DNA of 64,000 bases from Osmia lignaria lignaria (taxonomy: Eukaryota > Arthropoda > Insecta > Hymenoptera > Megachilidae). Below the pieces are notes generated by a model. That model was not told the DNA's origin. It saw nothing but the letters and a program-made list of their open reading frames with translations, and made no database searches. Numbering within the stretch: the first letter of the stretch is position 1; each line of letters starts with the position of its first letter. The stretch is taken from NCBI RefSeq assembly GCF_051020975.1, contig NC_135034.1, forward strand, positions 8,060,001-8,124,000, in the 5' to 3' direction. The position numbers and the translations under genes were made by a program. This document shows positions 54,241 through 64,000 of this stretch, piece after piece.

Positions 54241-54409
54241 CAGTGGACGAATGTTTGAGTCATATTAGCTCAATTTTGCTTTTCAATATTTGCTCTTTAA
54301 GCATAATTTAAAGCTCCCCTTTAGTGATGTTGCTAGGTCAGGATTTTCTATTTTAATTAGTGTTGCGAAAAATAACGCGAGAGTAAATATGACGATGCAC
54401 TTACTAGTA

Positions 54410-54772
54410 TTCGGTGGGAATCCTTTTGGTTTTTAAACTCAATGTTTTATTTAATTAATGAAATTAGTTACAAGGATTCCGCGGCATAAGACCGTGAACA
54501 CCATCTCATGGGAGATAAAACCATGCATTACTAGGCCTTTCAAGGCGCAGTTTAGAATGTGGCGCACATCCATATGTTCCATTTAATAAACTGCAGTCCT
54601 TTTGCCTATACTATGGGCGTCCGCCAATCTGACACGTTGGATGCAACGTGTTGGACGGGCGGGTAGCGCTCTTAGCGAAGGGGTGCATCCTTTCCTAGGC
54701 GGGGTGGGTGGTATGTAGCGTCGGGCTTTAAGTCCAGGGGGCCCGAAAACCTCCGTTGCCAGCCGATATTAG
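54410..54772 (+). repeat. Structured unit 4 (type B hairpin)
   Basis: Nearly identical to unit 2. The outer stem reads CCGCC where unit 2 has CCGTC, turning a G-U pair into G-C opposite GGGCGG. Confidence 0.65.
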
Positions 54773-55097
54773 AAGTGCACCATTTTTGCGTCATAGTTGC
54801 TCTATTTTGCTTTTCAGTATTTGCTTTTCAAGCATTGTAGAAAGCTCTTCGTTCATACTTCAAATTCATTCTGTCACGTTCACGGTTCTCGGCTCTAAAC
54901 ACTCATCACTCACACTTCAGCCTCACGAATTCTATCACATAATCATTTATCCACCCCCGCATACCCCAGTATAGTGAAATATTAGCCCGTTAGATGTTTA
55001 TGTACTAGTCATGTTTTTAGATCAGGATTTTCTATTTTAATTAGTGTTGCGAGAAATTTCCAACGCGAGAGTAAATATGACAATGCACTGACTATTA

Positions 55098-55485
55098 TTC
55101 GGTGGGAATCCTTTTGGTTTTTAAACTCAATCCAATATTTTATTTATTTAATCAAATTCGTTACAAGGATTCCGCGGCATAAGACCGTGAAACACCATCT
55201 CATGGGAGATAAACCCATGCATTACTAGGCCTTTGCAGGCGCAGCTTTAGAATACGGAACATATGAAAATATGTTACCATATTCTAAACTGCAGTCCTTT
55301 TGCCTATACTATGGGCGTCCGTCAATCTGACACCGTTGGATGCAACGTGTTGGACGGGCGGGTAGCGCTCTTAGCGAAGGGGTGCATCCTGTCCTGGCGT
55401 TACGACGTCCAGGCGGGGTGGGTGGTATGTAGCGTCGGGCGCAAGTCCAGGGGGCCTAAGAACCTCCGTTGCCAACTGATATTAG
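55098..55485 (+). repeat. Structured unit 5 (type B hairpin, variant)
   Basis: Keeps the outer stems and the long tail. The hairpin arm has one inserted C (GACACCGTTGG). The central stem is longer here (TTTAGAATA/TATTCTAAA), enclosing GGAACATAT/ATATGTTACC. Confidence 0.65.
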
Positions 55486-55588
55486 CAGTGCACCATGTTT
55501 TATGTCATAGTTGCTCAATTTTGCTTTTCTGTATTTGCTCTTCAAGCTTTATATTTGCAAAGTCGAGTCACTTTCATTAAAAATAAAT

Positions 55589-55617
55589 CCCCCTGGGGGG
55601 CCAGCCCATATACTAAA
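55589..55617 (-). repeat. Right terminal inverted repeat
   Basis: The reverse complement starts TTTAGTATATGGGCTGGC and continues with the same C/G tract. It differs from the left copy only at one central base (C for A). Confidence 0.8.
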
Positions 55618-55620
55618 TCG

Positions 55621-57420
55621 GAGCGATGAAATTTCGCCTATATTCTTACTTTTAATAAAGTGAGAATATCATCTTTAGTTTTTGCTAATCGTACGTTTTA
55701 GCTTAGGCATTTCAGCACACATGAAGAAAACTGGTAGGTGAAAATACCTTTGGCCTTGTTCATTTTTATGCCCAAAGCTCATTCGGGTACTTAGATGTAC
55801 TCGCGTGGGTGGAGGGCGGTGGACAAGGTTTAGTTTTAAGTATAATACATTTTGGCGACTGACAAAAGTAGTGAACCAATAGTGAACCACGATAGAAGTT
55901 CCACATGTGTGTGTGTGGTTAGGATGTGGGATTTGTATCGTTTATTAACAATCTTAACTTGCTATAACATTACAAAATACTTATCAAAAATAAATTGAAC
56001 AATTTTTACATTAGATAATTCAATAGAATACGAAAATGAAATGTATTACTTTAGCATAATGTTCACTATTATTTGTCAGTCGATTTCAGCAAAAAAGGTA
56101 TGATTTTATTAGAGTGTGAAAGTTGAATTGAACTCGGGTGTCGGAGGCGTCCCGGGACGTTCTCCCTAGGTGTAGGCTTTTTTGCACCCGGGTGGTTGTA
56201 TGAGAACCGTGGAGTGAATTTTTGTGAGAATGATTTTTGCCCTTTTTTAAATATAGCGATAGGCAGGCAGGTAGTTTACTTCTGGTGTGATTGAGTTTAG
56301 TTTATAAGTAGGCAGGGCCAGAGCAAGCTTTCATGTTTCTCTTCGTATTCTCCTCTAATACGTGAGAAACTTGTATCTGGGGTTGGAAATTAAAAAATCA
56401 AGAGGAATAATGAAAATGCAAATTAATTAGTTGATTAATTAATTAATTTAGCATTCTCTCTTGATTTTTTCAAGGCCAAGCCTTATTAGTTTGTAAGTCG
56501 TAGTCGTGGTACTAGACCCGATTACAAAAATGAAGTATTAAAGTGAAAGTGCAGTGAAGTGAAGTGAAGTGAAATTAAAAAGTGTTTTGTGCTTGGACAT
56601 TTGCTAAAATTGTGCAGGTATGCGAGTAGCGATTCAAGGGATCGTTGCTCGTTTACGTGTTACGTTTTTACAAATGTCTGAGCAAACGTAAAATTTTCGC
56701 GAGTGATTTTTGTGAGGCTATTGCCGAAGAAAGAAGAGGCTATATGCTGAAGAGCCCCGGCAAAATTTGCCCAGAAGAGGGGAACTACTAATGGCTCTCC
56801 ATCTTCGGATGGACAGTCATTCTGTCACTATGCTCGATAATTTGTTCTTGTCTTTTTTTTTTCCTTGACCGGTATGAAAAGTACCGTCAAGAACATATTG
56901 AACTTGAAATTTTATTGCAATTTTGTTTCTGTTCTCGGCATTTTCCATTTCAGTTGTTATCGAAATTGTGGTGTTAATTATATTTTCTCTTTCAGAATTT
57001 TATTGTTGAAATTTTGATTTTATGTTGTCTATTTTGGGGGGGTTTTATAATTTTAATTGGTTCACTATTTTATTTCAGGAAATTATTCTTTTCTTATCGA
57101 TTTCATATGTAAGTATTATCTTATCTGCTCATATCATACATTCGTATTCTCGTTTCTTTTATTAAATAGCTCCGATGTTGCAATGGTAATTATGTTTTCT
57201 GTTTCCATATTCTACTGTTTCAATTGTTACTGAGATTATGATGTTAATAATCATATTTTCTGTTACAGCATTTCTGTGTTGTTATGTAGGCGAGTACCTG
57301 CACCGGTGGATACTTTCAAATAAAAAGGAATTTTCTTTTGCTTTGCTCGCCTTTTGTGTTTTCTTTCTTTTTCGATTTTCCTTTCCTTTTCACCTTTGAT
57401 TATGACGAGTATAACATTAG
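55621..57420. other. Non-coding part of the repeat complex
   Basis: No coding frame. A (GTGAA)n run lies at about 56,555-56,575 and a CGTCCCGGGACG palindrome near 56,150. Gene-like composition shifts suggest several old insertions. Confidence 0.4.
56388..56473. repeat. Long imperfect palindrome, hairpin element
   Basis: Arms AAAAAATCAAGAG and CTCTTGATTTTTT enclose further pairing arms rich in AATTAATTA, so about 85 bases fold back on themselves. It resembles a small hairpin-type MITE. Confidence 0.6.
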
Positions 57421-57436
57421 AATAGTAAGTACCGTA

Positions 57437-58010
57437 GGGTCCTTGTAATTATTTTTAAGGTAATTTAAGACATCATCGAGGGATCATTGAAGAATTCATT
57501 TGTTTTAAGTTACTTTTAAATTAATTTTAAAATACTGTAAGCGAGTTAAGAACGAAAGTATGCGAGGAGTATGTGAGTATGTGCATGCAGTATGTTTATG
57601 AACGAGTTATGTATATGGAGGTATGATGCAAATTCTTTATCAGTATTGTGATAAAGAATTTGCTGCCCAAATTATGATGCGGCTGTCTATCCGAAGAAAC
57701 AATTACATATCTCGGCATAGGGTCCTTGCAATTATTTTTAAGTTAATTTAAAACATCATCGAGGGATCATTGAAGAATTCATTTGTTTTAAGTTACTTTT
57801 AAGTTAATTTTAAAATACTGTAAGCGAGTTAAGAATGAAAGTATGTGAGGAGATGAGTATGTGCATGCAGTATATTTATGAACGGGTTATGTGTATGGAC
57901 TAGTATGGAGGTATGATGCAAATTTTTTATCGGTATTGTGGTAAAGAATTTGCTGCCCAAATTGTGATGCGGCTGTCTATCCAAGGAAACAATTACATAT
58001 CTCAGCATGT
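57437..58010 (+). repeat. ~290-bp tandem repeat, two adjacent copies
   Basis: Copy 1 (about 57,437-57,716) and copy 2 (about 57,717-58,010) share GGGTCCTTG, ATCATCGAGGGATCATTG, GTATGTGCATGCAGTAT and the tail ACAATTACATATCTC. Each holds a 36-base hairpin (57,628-57,663 and 57,918-57,953). Confidence 0.8.
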
Positions 58011-58284
58011 TAAGAGAAGTGTAATTGTCGCTTTACGATACTAAGCTGCCAACTTTGAAAACGAATGAAATTGTAATTGATCGATGTGAAGATCGATGTG
58101 GGGGATCGGCGTGACCGTAAGTCTATCCTCCATTACGCGAGCCTACGGGTTAATTAGAGTCTATACTCGGTTATCTCGTTGGCAACAGCTTGATAGGCGA
58201 AGTCCTTGTTATGGTGGGAGGTTGGGACTAGGTGTTAGGGTGGGTCACAGTCGTAGCAACCTCCACGTGGTGTGACCTGGTAAT

Positions 58285-58337
58285 CGGTATCGTCGTCTAA
58301 ACATTTATCAAATGATAATTTTTAGAAAACGATACCG
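58285..58337 (+). repeat. Hairpin module, copy 1
   Basis: Arms CGGTATCGT and ACGATACCG plus inner TCTAAA/TTTAGA. It follows the shared CCACGTGGTGTGACCTGG. Confidence 0.65.
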
Positions 58338-58461
58338 AGCTGAACGCTACGATTCGCGAAGATAAAGTAGTAACATAAATTTTTTCGAGTCAACTTTTTG
58401 ATTGATCATTATTGCTGATGAATATAACTTTGAAATTAATTACTTTTTTTATTATGTGACT

Positions 58462-58664
58462 AATCGAGGGATCATCGAAGAATTCATTTGTTTTAAGTTA
58501 CTTTTAAGTTAATTTTAAAATACTGTAAGCGAGTTAAGAACGAAAGTATGTGAGGAGATGAGTATGTGCATGCAGTATGTTTATGAACGGGTTATGTGTA
58601 TGGACTAGTATGGAGGTATGGTGCAAATTTTTTATCGGTATTGTGGTAAAGAATTTGCTGCCCA
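58462..58664 (+). repeat. Third, partial copy of the ~290-bp repeat
   Basis: Matches from ATCGAGGGATCAT to the hairpin (58,623-58,658). It then joins directly to a second module (CCACGTGGTGTGACCTGG) that is also found at 58,261-58,280, so the two modules have been shuffled. Confidence 0.75.
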
Positions 58665-58683
58665 CGTGGTGTGACCTGGTAAT

Positions 58684-58724
58684 TGATCTCGTTTTCTAAA
58701 GATAACTTTTAGAAAGCGATATCA
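58684..58724 (+). repeat. Hairpin module, copy 2
   Basis: Same position after CCACGTGGTGTGACCTGG. Arms TGATCTCGTTTTCTAAA and TTTAGAAAGCGATATCA pair. Its changes from copy 1 are mostly pairing-compatible. Confidence 0.65.
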
Positions 58725-58821
58725 GGCTAAGAGCTACAGATTTATATATTTTTTAATTGGGAAACAATAGTTTAAATTCAGAAAAGAATTTTCGAGATTG
58801 CAATATTACCATATACAGTAC

Positions 58822-59262
58822 TCTATTACATCTCTTACATCCCAGCACCTCCTACATCCCTGCGTTCCTTGTATTCCTGCATTCCTCACATCCCGACATC
58901 CCTTATATTCCCGTATCTTTTATATCCCTGCATTAATTATACCCTCGCATCCCTTACATCCATGTAACACTTACATTCCTGCACCAATTACATCCCTGCA
59001 CCACTTACATATTTGCACCCTTACATCACTGCATCTCTTACATTCCTGCTTTCTTTATATCCCTGCATCGCTTATATCTCTGCATTCCTTACATCTCCGT
59101 ATTCCTCACATTCCTGCATTCCTTACAATCCTGCATCCTCTACTTCTCTGTATCCCTTACATCCCTGCATTCCTTACATCTCTGCAACCCTTACGTCCCA
59201 GTATTCCATACATCCTTGGGACACTATTATTCCTTCATCCCTTACATCCCTGCAACCCTTAT
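58822..59262 (+). repeat. ~17-bp minisatellite, forward arm
   Basis: About 25 imperfect copies of a unit near ACATCCCTGCATTCCTT. A repetitive open frame over it (Pro/Ser/His-rich) is a product of the repeat, not a gene. Confidence 0.85.
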
Positions 59263-59310
59263 AATAAATATATCATAAATATAATAACATATTAGAAAAA
59301 CCGGTTCGAG

Positions 59311-59344
59311 TAAAGGTAAGTAAAGGTAAGTAAAGGTAAGTAAA
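59311..59344 (+). repeat. 10-bp tandem repeat
   Basis: Three perfect copies of TAAAGGTAAG plus a partial fourth. Confidence 0.85.
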
Positions 59345-59375
59345 TTCAATTTTGAATTTTGAATTTTCAATTTTA

Positions 59376-59745
59376 GGCCCTCTAGCGGCAAAAATGTGAA
59401 CTAAAATCTCGATGTCCGATCAGCGCCATCTGATTTCGGAAAAAGGAACTAAAGCATGCACCATTTTTGGCCCTCTGGCGGCAAAAATTTGAACTAAAAT
59501 CTCAATGTCCGATCAGCGCCATCTGGTTTTGGAAAAAGGAACTAAATCATGCACCATTTTTGGCCCTCTGGCGGCAAAAATGTGAACTAAAATCTCAATG
59601 TCCGTTCAGCGCCATCTGGTTTTGGAAAAAGGAACTAAATCATGCACCATTTTTGGCCCTCTGGCGGCAAAAATTTGAACTAAAATTTCGACCTCGAATC
59701 AGCGCCCTCTGGCGGTAAAAATCGGAACTAAATTTATGACGATTT
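59376..59745 (+). repeat. 93-bp tandem array with eight CTCF-like motifs
   Basis: The period is exactly 93 bases. Each period has two motifs: GGCCCTCTGGCGGC (59,376, 59,469, 59,562, 59,655) and CAGCGCCATCTGG or a variant (59,421, 59,514, 59,607, 59,700), alternating 45 and 48 bases apart on one strand. The last, CAGCGCCCTCTGGCGG at 59,700-59,715, fits the animal CTCF consensus best. The two half-units share GAACTAAA downstream, so the 93-mer is itself an old ~46-bp dimer. Confidence 0.8.
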
Positions 59746-59771
59746 CTTACTAAAAAGATACAGGAATATAA

Positions 59772-60068
59772 GTGATGGAGCGATGTAAGGGATGCAGGGT
59801 TGTAAGGAATACAGGGATGTAAGGAATGCAGAGATGTAAAGGATGCAGGGATGTAAGAAATGCATGGATGTAAGGAATGTATGGATGTAAGGAATGCAGA
59901 GATGTAAAGGATGTAGTGATGTAAGGGATGCGGGGATGTAAGGAATGCAGGGGTGTAAGGAATGCAGAGATGTAAAAGATGCAGGGATGTAAGGAATGCA
60001 GAGATGTAAAGGATGTAGTGATGTAAGGGATGTGGGAATGTAAGGAATGCAGGGATGTAAGGAAAGAA
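59772..60068 (-). repeat. ~17-bp minisatellite, reverse arm
   Basis: About 17 copies of GATGTAAGGAATGCAGG, the reverse complement of the forward-arm unit, giving an inverted pair of minisatellite arms around the CTCF-like array. Confidence 0.85.
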
Positions 60069-60284
60069 TAAACTCCTAATGAGTTTATTCAATAAGCTAA
60101 GAAGATCAATGTAGGAAATTAAATGAACGCAGAAAATAAAATAAGGTTATATGTATGTTTAGCAGGTAGATGTGAACTGCTCGGCGGTCGCTATAGGACT
60201 GATGCTGTTTCGCTTCGCTCTAAGCCCTTTACTCGAATCAGCGACTGTAAATATTTTTTTTTTTTTAATATTTAACGTGGGGAA

Positions 60285-60600
60285 ATCTTGCATAAGACCC
60301 CCCACCGTCCACTGGGGGAGGGCGGCGGGGGAGTGTCAGATTCCTACTGACTAAAACCCCACGGCGACCGATATTGGCGATAAAGGAGAGCTCTGGGACT
60401 TTATGTATATCATTCCGGAGCCCTCCACGTCTGGCACTCAGGTGCCAATATCATGTGTCTAACACGTAGCCGACACTGGAGGTCGCACCCAGTGCCGGCT
60501 TCTACTTGGGCCGCGTGCGAAGGCGTCTGGAGCCCCCACTCCCGACGCCAGGGGCCCTGACGGCCCCACTGGTCTTTGCGGTGAAGCCGTCATATATGTA
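60285..60600. mobile_element. GC-rich fragment resembling non-LTR retrotransposon sequence
   Basis: Abrupt GC-rich block with CTACTGACTAAAACCCCAC and runs of GGGGGAGG/CCCCAC. This style is common in insect R1-type elements, from memory. No reverse transcriptase frame is present. Confidence 0.35.
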
Positions 60601-60771
60601 TAGTGTTGAGAGAAGGGTTGAATGTTACTGTAATATGGCAAGACTGAGCTCGAGACACTGACTGACAGTGAGTAATGGATATTGGAGCAATCTGCTATTA
60701 CCTTCAACGTGCGTTAGACTGTTACAGTGCGAAGTATTTCACATTTTTGTATTAGAATAGAGCAGATGGCG

Positions 60772-60813
60772 TTCGTTCTCAAGGCACAAATTCAAGATCC
60801 TTTTGAGAACGAA
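60772..60813. repeat. Perfect 11-bp inverted repeat
   Basis: TTCGTTCTCAA and TTGAGAACGAA separated by 20 bases. It may be a remnant of terminal repeats or a hairpin. Confidence 0.6.
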
Positions 60814-61237
60814 GGCACGTCCAATTTTGTAAATCTGTAATTACTGCTAAGCCTCGCACCGACAATTGAAATATCATTGCCTATCAAATTAATGATTTTA
60901 TATCGACGTATGATACTGTATAATTAAAGAATTTCTGTAATTAGTATGTAATTAGTGTTTATAATTGTGTTCTGTAATTAGTTGTGATCAAATAAATTTA
61001 CTGTTTAAGTGAAAAATTGAAAAATGATTTTCTTCTTTCTTTCCGGACCCTCGTTTCTCATTATTGATAATATTATATGCAAAATTATTTATTATACTTC
61101 CCTAGAAGAAATTATTACCAGTTTAGGTTATCCCTGCAAAGACAGAAAACAATCAACGATCTTTAAAGAAATTGATCAATGAATGACATGTAAACGATGA
61201 AAACTGAGGAAATACTGGAAAATAAAAAACGTAAGCG

Positions 61238-61363
61238 ATGACTTTCAAAATGCTACAGTGGGCATTATCCCTTCTAATTTTCACCGCTGTTATTATCATT
61301 ATTGTTATATCAGTTATTCACCTTGGTAAACAAGATTATCAATCGCAAAGTGGAAAATCTAAG
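61238..61363 (+). CDS. Probable first coding exon of a single-pass membrane protein
   Basis: ATG (61,238) opens 42 codons ending at a donor AAG|gtatga. The product starts MTFKMLQWALSLLIFTAVII and continues IIVISVIHLGKQ before a polar Ser/Gln/Lys stretch. A basic residue followed by about 25 hydrophobic residues near the N-terminus suggests a signal anchor (type II) or signal peptide. No later exon can be placed with confidence before 64,000. The family is unknown. Confidence 0.5.
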
Positions 61364-61531
61364 GTATGATACAGAAATTTGCCACTTTTCAAATTTATTT
61401 AATAAGTCAATGTAATAAGGGTTAATTAAAAATAACAAGATATTATAAAAAATATTCTATTCGCTTATAAATCGTACACGTGGGTATAAAGGACAATTTC
61501 TTTTTACCAAAGTGAGCTTTTCCAGACACGA

Positions 61532-61687
61532 CTAACGGCGACCCTCTTGTTTCCGTGATTGTAAATCTTTAGACACTTCACAATCTTCTGTACCAGCAAA
61601 TCCACGTTTGCCTTTTTGATTCCATTGTGCACTGTTTCTTTGTTGCTTCTTCAACATGTGCACCACAAGCGAAACTGTTTCTTTCAT
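61532..61687 (-). CDS. Doubtful coding fragment, possible terminal exon or TE remnant
   Basis: A 51-codon minus-strand frame (MKETVSLVVHMLKKQQRNS ... SRKQEGRR-stop) has a charged, Lys/Gln-rich composition unlike local noise. Upstream, another frame with RNGIIGTYEASQATYPI ends at stops. Together they may be a broken transposon-derived gene. There is no family match. Confidence 0.22.
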   Translation of the reverse strand: MKETVSLVVHMLKKQQRNSAQWNQKGKRGFAGTEDCEVSKDLQSRKQEGRR

Positions 61688-61699
61688 TTCAACAAATGC

Positions 61700-64000
61700 A
61701 TCATTTTTTTCTCAAATTTTAAAACTGTGTCCTTCAAGATTATAATTTAACATTATTTCTTGTGCGATCAATAGGGTAGGTAGCTTGAGAAGCCTCATAC
61801 GTGCCAATGATACCATTCCTAATTGAGATAAGCGTTATTTAATTTCGATTCAAGTATCAGGATAAGAACGAATGGATGAACTTCGTTATGGACCGTCGAA
61901 TTTTATTCTGAAGGTTTTTTATTCCATAATTCAAGAGTTATGACTTTGCAATTGAATTTAGAATTATAATACTGTATTATTTAACAATATTGTACACAAT
62001 ACAGAGATCGAACTTGTTAAAATAACACCTAAGATAAAAATCGGATTGAAAAATTTAATTATGTTATTATAAATGATTTATAATAATTATTATATCTGAG
62101 ATCCCAGAGTTTCAAGAATATTCTTCGTAATATTGAAACTGTTTGTCCCATTACTTTTTCCTTTACCATACCTTTGTCTACGCGATATTGATAAATGTAA
62201 ATAGACAAAACTGTTGCATAAAAACGTTTGAAGTATCTTGAAGAAACAGTTCCAAGTAACTGCGTAGTTTCGATAAATTTTTGCTATATTAATACATTAC
62301 AGACCACGTAAAGATCATTCAATTTTACACTAGCTACTTTCTTTTTTAATAAAATATAAAATATAGTAATATAATTCCAAGCAATATTTTTCCTTGCTAT
62401 GTGACGATGGAAAACACATCTTCGATTAAGCGAAAAAGTGAAAAATTAAATATTATAAATAAGAACAACGTAAAAATAATCTGCTTTTAAACGCAGCTAT
62501 CTGGCGGCAATTAAACCGGCTGCATTTTGCACCGATTGCAAATATTTGAAGAATCTAAGCAAGCGTAATCGGAGCCAGAGACGAAACGGATATGAAAACT
62601 GTAACGCGATACAACGAACAATAATCATTTCTAGATAGACGATAACAAAAGAGAGACGCCAGAACATCCAAGGCGGTGGTAATCCTCGCATCATCATTCG
62701 CTCAAAAGTCAACGCGACAAAAATGCGACCAATTAGAGGACAGAGTCCATAGGCTGCTTCTACCCCGTAGAAGGCACACGCCCCCACCAAATATTAAGGG
62801 TTCTAGGGTTCGACGGACCAGTCTACCGCTACAGTCGTTAACAAACAGGTAGTGATGGTATTTCGTAAAGTCTCATTCTGTGTGAGGTGAACGAAGAAGG
62901 GAAAAAATCCTGGCAAAAAGAAAAGTTGATTTAATTAATACGTGTTGGACCTGTCATATACGTGTTGGCCAAGACACAATATTGTTATATCGTGCTTCAA
63001 ATGTTGGTTACCATGGATTCGAAACGTTAGGCATTTGTAGCTGATGCAGATAAATCATAAAAGGTACTTATGTAACTGTTTCTTTTATTGTCCATTTACA
63101 TATCGCAAAAGGGTTTAGTCAAAAAGTGCATAAGTCTTATTGTGGAAATTTTAATTCAGGAAGTGGTGTTGTTCAAAAGATATAAAAGTTTGAATATTTT
63201 CATGAGAAAGATATTTACTTTAAACACCGGTGTAATATTTTCTTGATTCATGATTCTACCGTATCATCTAGTAATTATTGTAATAAGTTTCTGTTAGTTA
63301 CAAAATTATTATATAAAAATCATTGATCCCTTGAAAAAAGTGTCGCAAGGTGTCGGTCGTTTACCGGCAAGGTGGTCACGTGAATCTTTTCCTATTTTGT
63401 TTTTATAAAACTAACACCGTGTTACAAATATTACACGAAATTGTTTAATTGAGAGTGCCTCGTAAACTTAAAACATGTATATATTGTACGTACAGTACCA
63501 CAGATGGTGACCAAATGTTGTGAAACCCCGTTGGTCGGAGATGAATCTTTTTAATGGTACAAGTGGGGAGTTTACATTAGTGCCCGGATGACTTTTTGTC
63601 GAAAAATGTTTGTCAAATAATTCAAATAGTAATGTTTATTTCCATTGAGTTAATATTCCGTAATATTTCATTAGTTTCAATGATTACATTAAGGATTCTA
63701 TTTTTTTTTTTCATTTGATAAAAGCTTAGAAAGTCAGTGTTCTAACAATAGAAATGATTTATAAATCTGTATAGTATCATACATTACTTGGAAAATCTTA
63801 TCAATATTGTAAATCCATTTCGCAACTTCTGCTTCTATATATTACTAAATTCATAATATTTCAATAATCACTGAAATAATTTAATACCAAATGATTGAAG
63901 TCCAAGCACGTTAAAAATCATGTTTATCTTACATGAACAAAATAACATCTTACAATGACATAGAATATTTAGTCTTCTCCCGATAAGAACTCTCGGTCTG
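61700..64000. other. Non-coding stretch, possible promoter near 62.5-62.8 kb
   Basis: Mostly AT-rich. At 62,490-62,800 composition is more balanced. It has TATCTGGCGGCAAT (CTCF-like core, about 62,499), a CCAAT box on the plus strand and open frames on both strands (97 codons on minus). Neither frame has a motif. Confidence 0.35.

Larger units (their letters stand above)
52073..55617. mobile_element. TIR-bounded 3.5-kb element carrying five structured repeat units
   Basis: Bounded by inverted repeats of 29 bp differing at one base. Between them lie two blocks of a ~64-bp subrepeat and five copies of a ~370-bp unit arranged as longer dimers (unit starts 52,479, 53,024, 53,868, 54,410, 55,098). 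Copies 1 and 3, and copies 2 and 4, are closest, so a ~1.39-kb dimer was duplicated. No transposase frame is present, so it would be non-autonomous. No clear target-site duplication is visible. The family is not one I recognise. Confidence 0.7.

Noticed and set aside
55850..55875. TTTTGGCGACTGACAAAAG, like an LTR end plus tRNA-primer site
   Set aside because: No second LTR copy and no gag/pol frames were found around it.
58798..59295. 165-codon frame rich in His, Pro, Ser
   Set aside because: Periodic product of the 17-bp minisatellite; no start context and no independent evidence.
59467..59718. 83-codon frame with repeated ALWRQKFELK words
   Set aside because: The 93-bp repeat length is divisible by three, so one frame stays open by chance.
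62497..62790. 97-codon minus-strand hydrophobic frame
   Set aside because: Lacks an ATG at its 5' end and splice support; the opposite strand is also open over part of it, and no motif is recognised.

Overview
The window looks like nuclear DNA of an insect, most likely a hymenopteran such as a bee. It is AT-rich, its protein-coding genes are split into short exons with GT-AG introns, it has CpG-rich islands in an AT-rich background, and the recognisable proteins are animal ones. There is no bacterial operon structure, tRNA, rRNA or CRISPR array that I can support. Exon models below were built by hand by joining splice sites with matching phase; the gamma-glutamyltransferase, receptor and SPRING1 models each add up to an exact multiple of three.

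Region 1 (1-9,100) is gene-dense. It holds the 3' end of an MDC1/mu2-like DNA-damage checkpoint gene (tandem BRCT, plus strand), a small NUPR1-like stress gene (minus strand, TATA box), a nine-exon gamma-glutamyltransferase (minus strand, 675 aa), and a four-exon plus-strand gene that is interleaved with the transferase and has an in-frame TGA.

Region 2 (9,100-14,290) is non-coding with a GC-rich island. Region 3 (14,290-21,020) is a nine-exon, 676-aa orphan class A GPCR on the minus strand. Region 4 (21,000-48,480) is about 27 kb with no gene I can defend. It contains a dead Tc1/mariner fragment, an imperfect minisatellite, one coding-like fragment and CpG-rich, promoter-like stretches near 42.6-45.2 kb. 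Region 5 (48,481-49,678) is SPRING1 (C12orf49 family, SREBP pathway), four exons, minus strand.

Region 6 (50,400-60,900) is a repeat complex and the most unusual part. A 3.5-kb block bounded by near-perfect 29-bp terminal inverted repeats (52,073-55,617) carries five copies of a ~370-bp unit. Each unit has predicted hairpins whose stems are kept by compensatory changes. Further on are ~290-bp tandem repeats with hairpins that also vary in a pairing-compatible way. Then come two oppositely oriented arms of a ~17-bp minisatellite, and between them a 93-bp tandem array of eight CTCF-like motifs in one orientation. A GC-rich piece resembling non-LTR retrotransposon sequence follows.

Region 7 (61,000-64,000) has one probable first coding exon with a membrane anchor (plus strand) and a doubtful fragment on the minus strand. 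Family assignments come from recognition of motifs, not from database searches.
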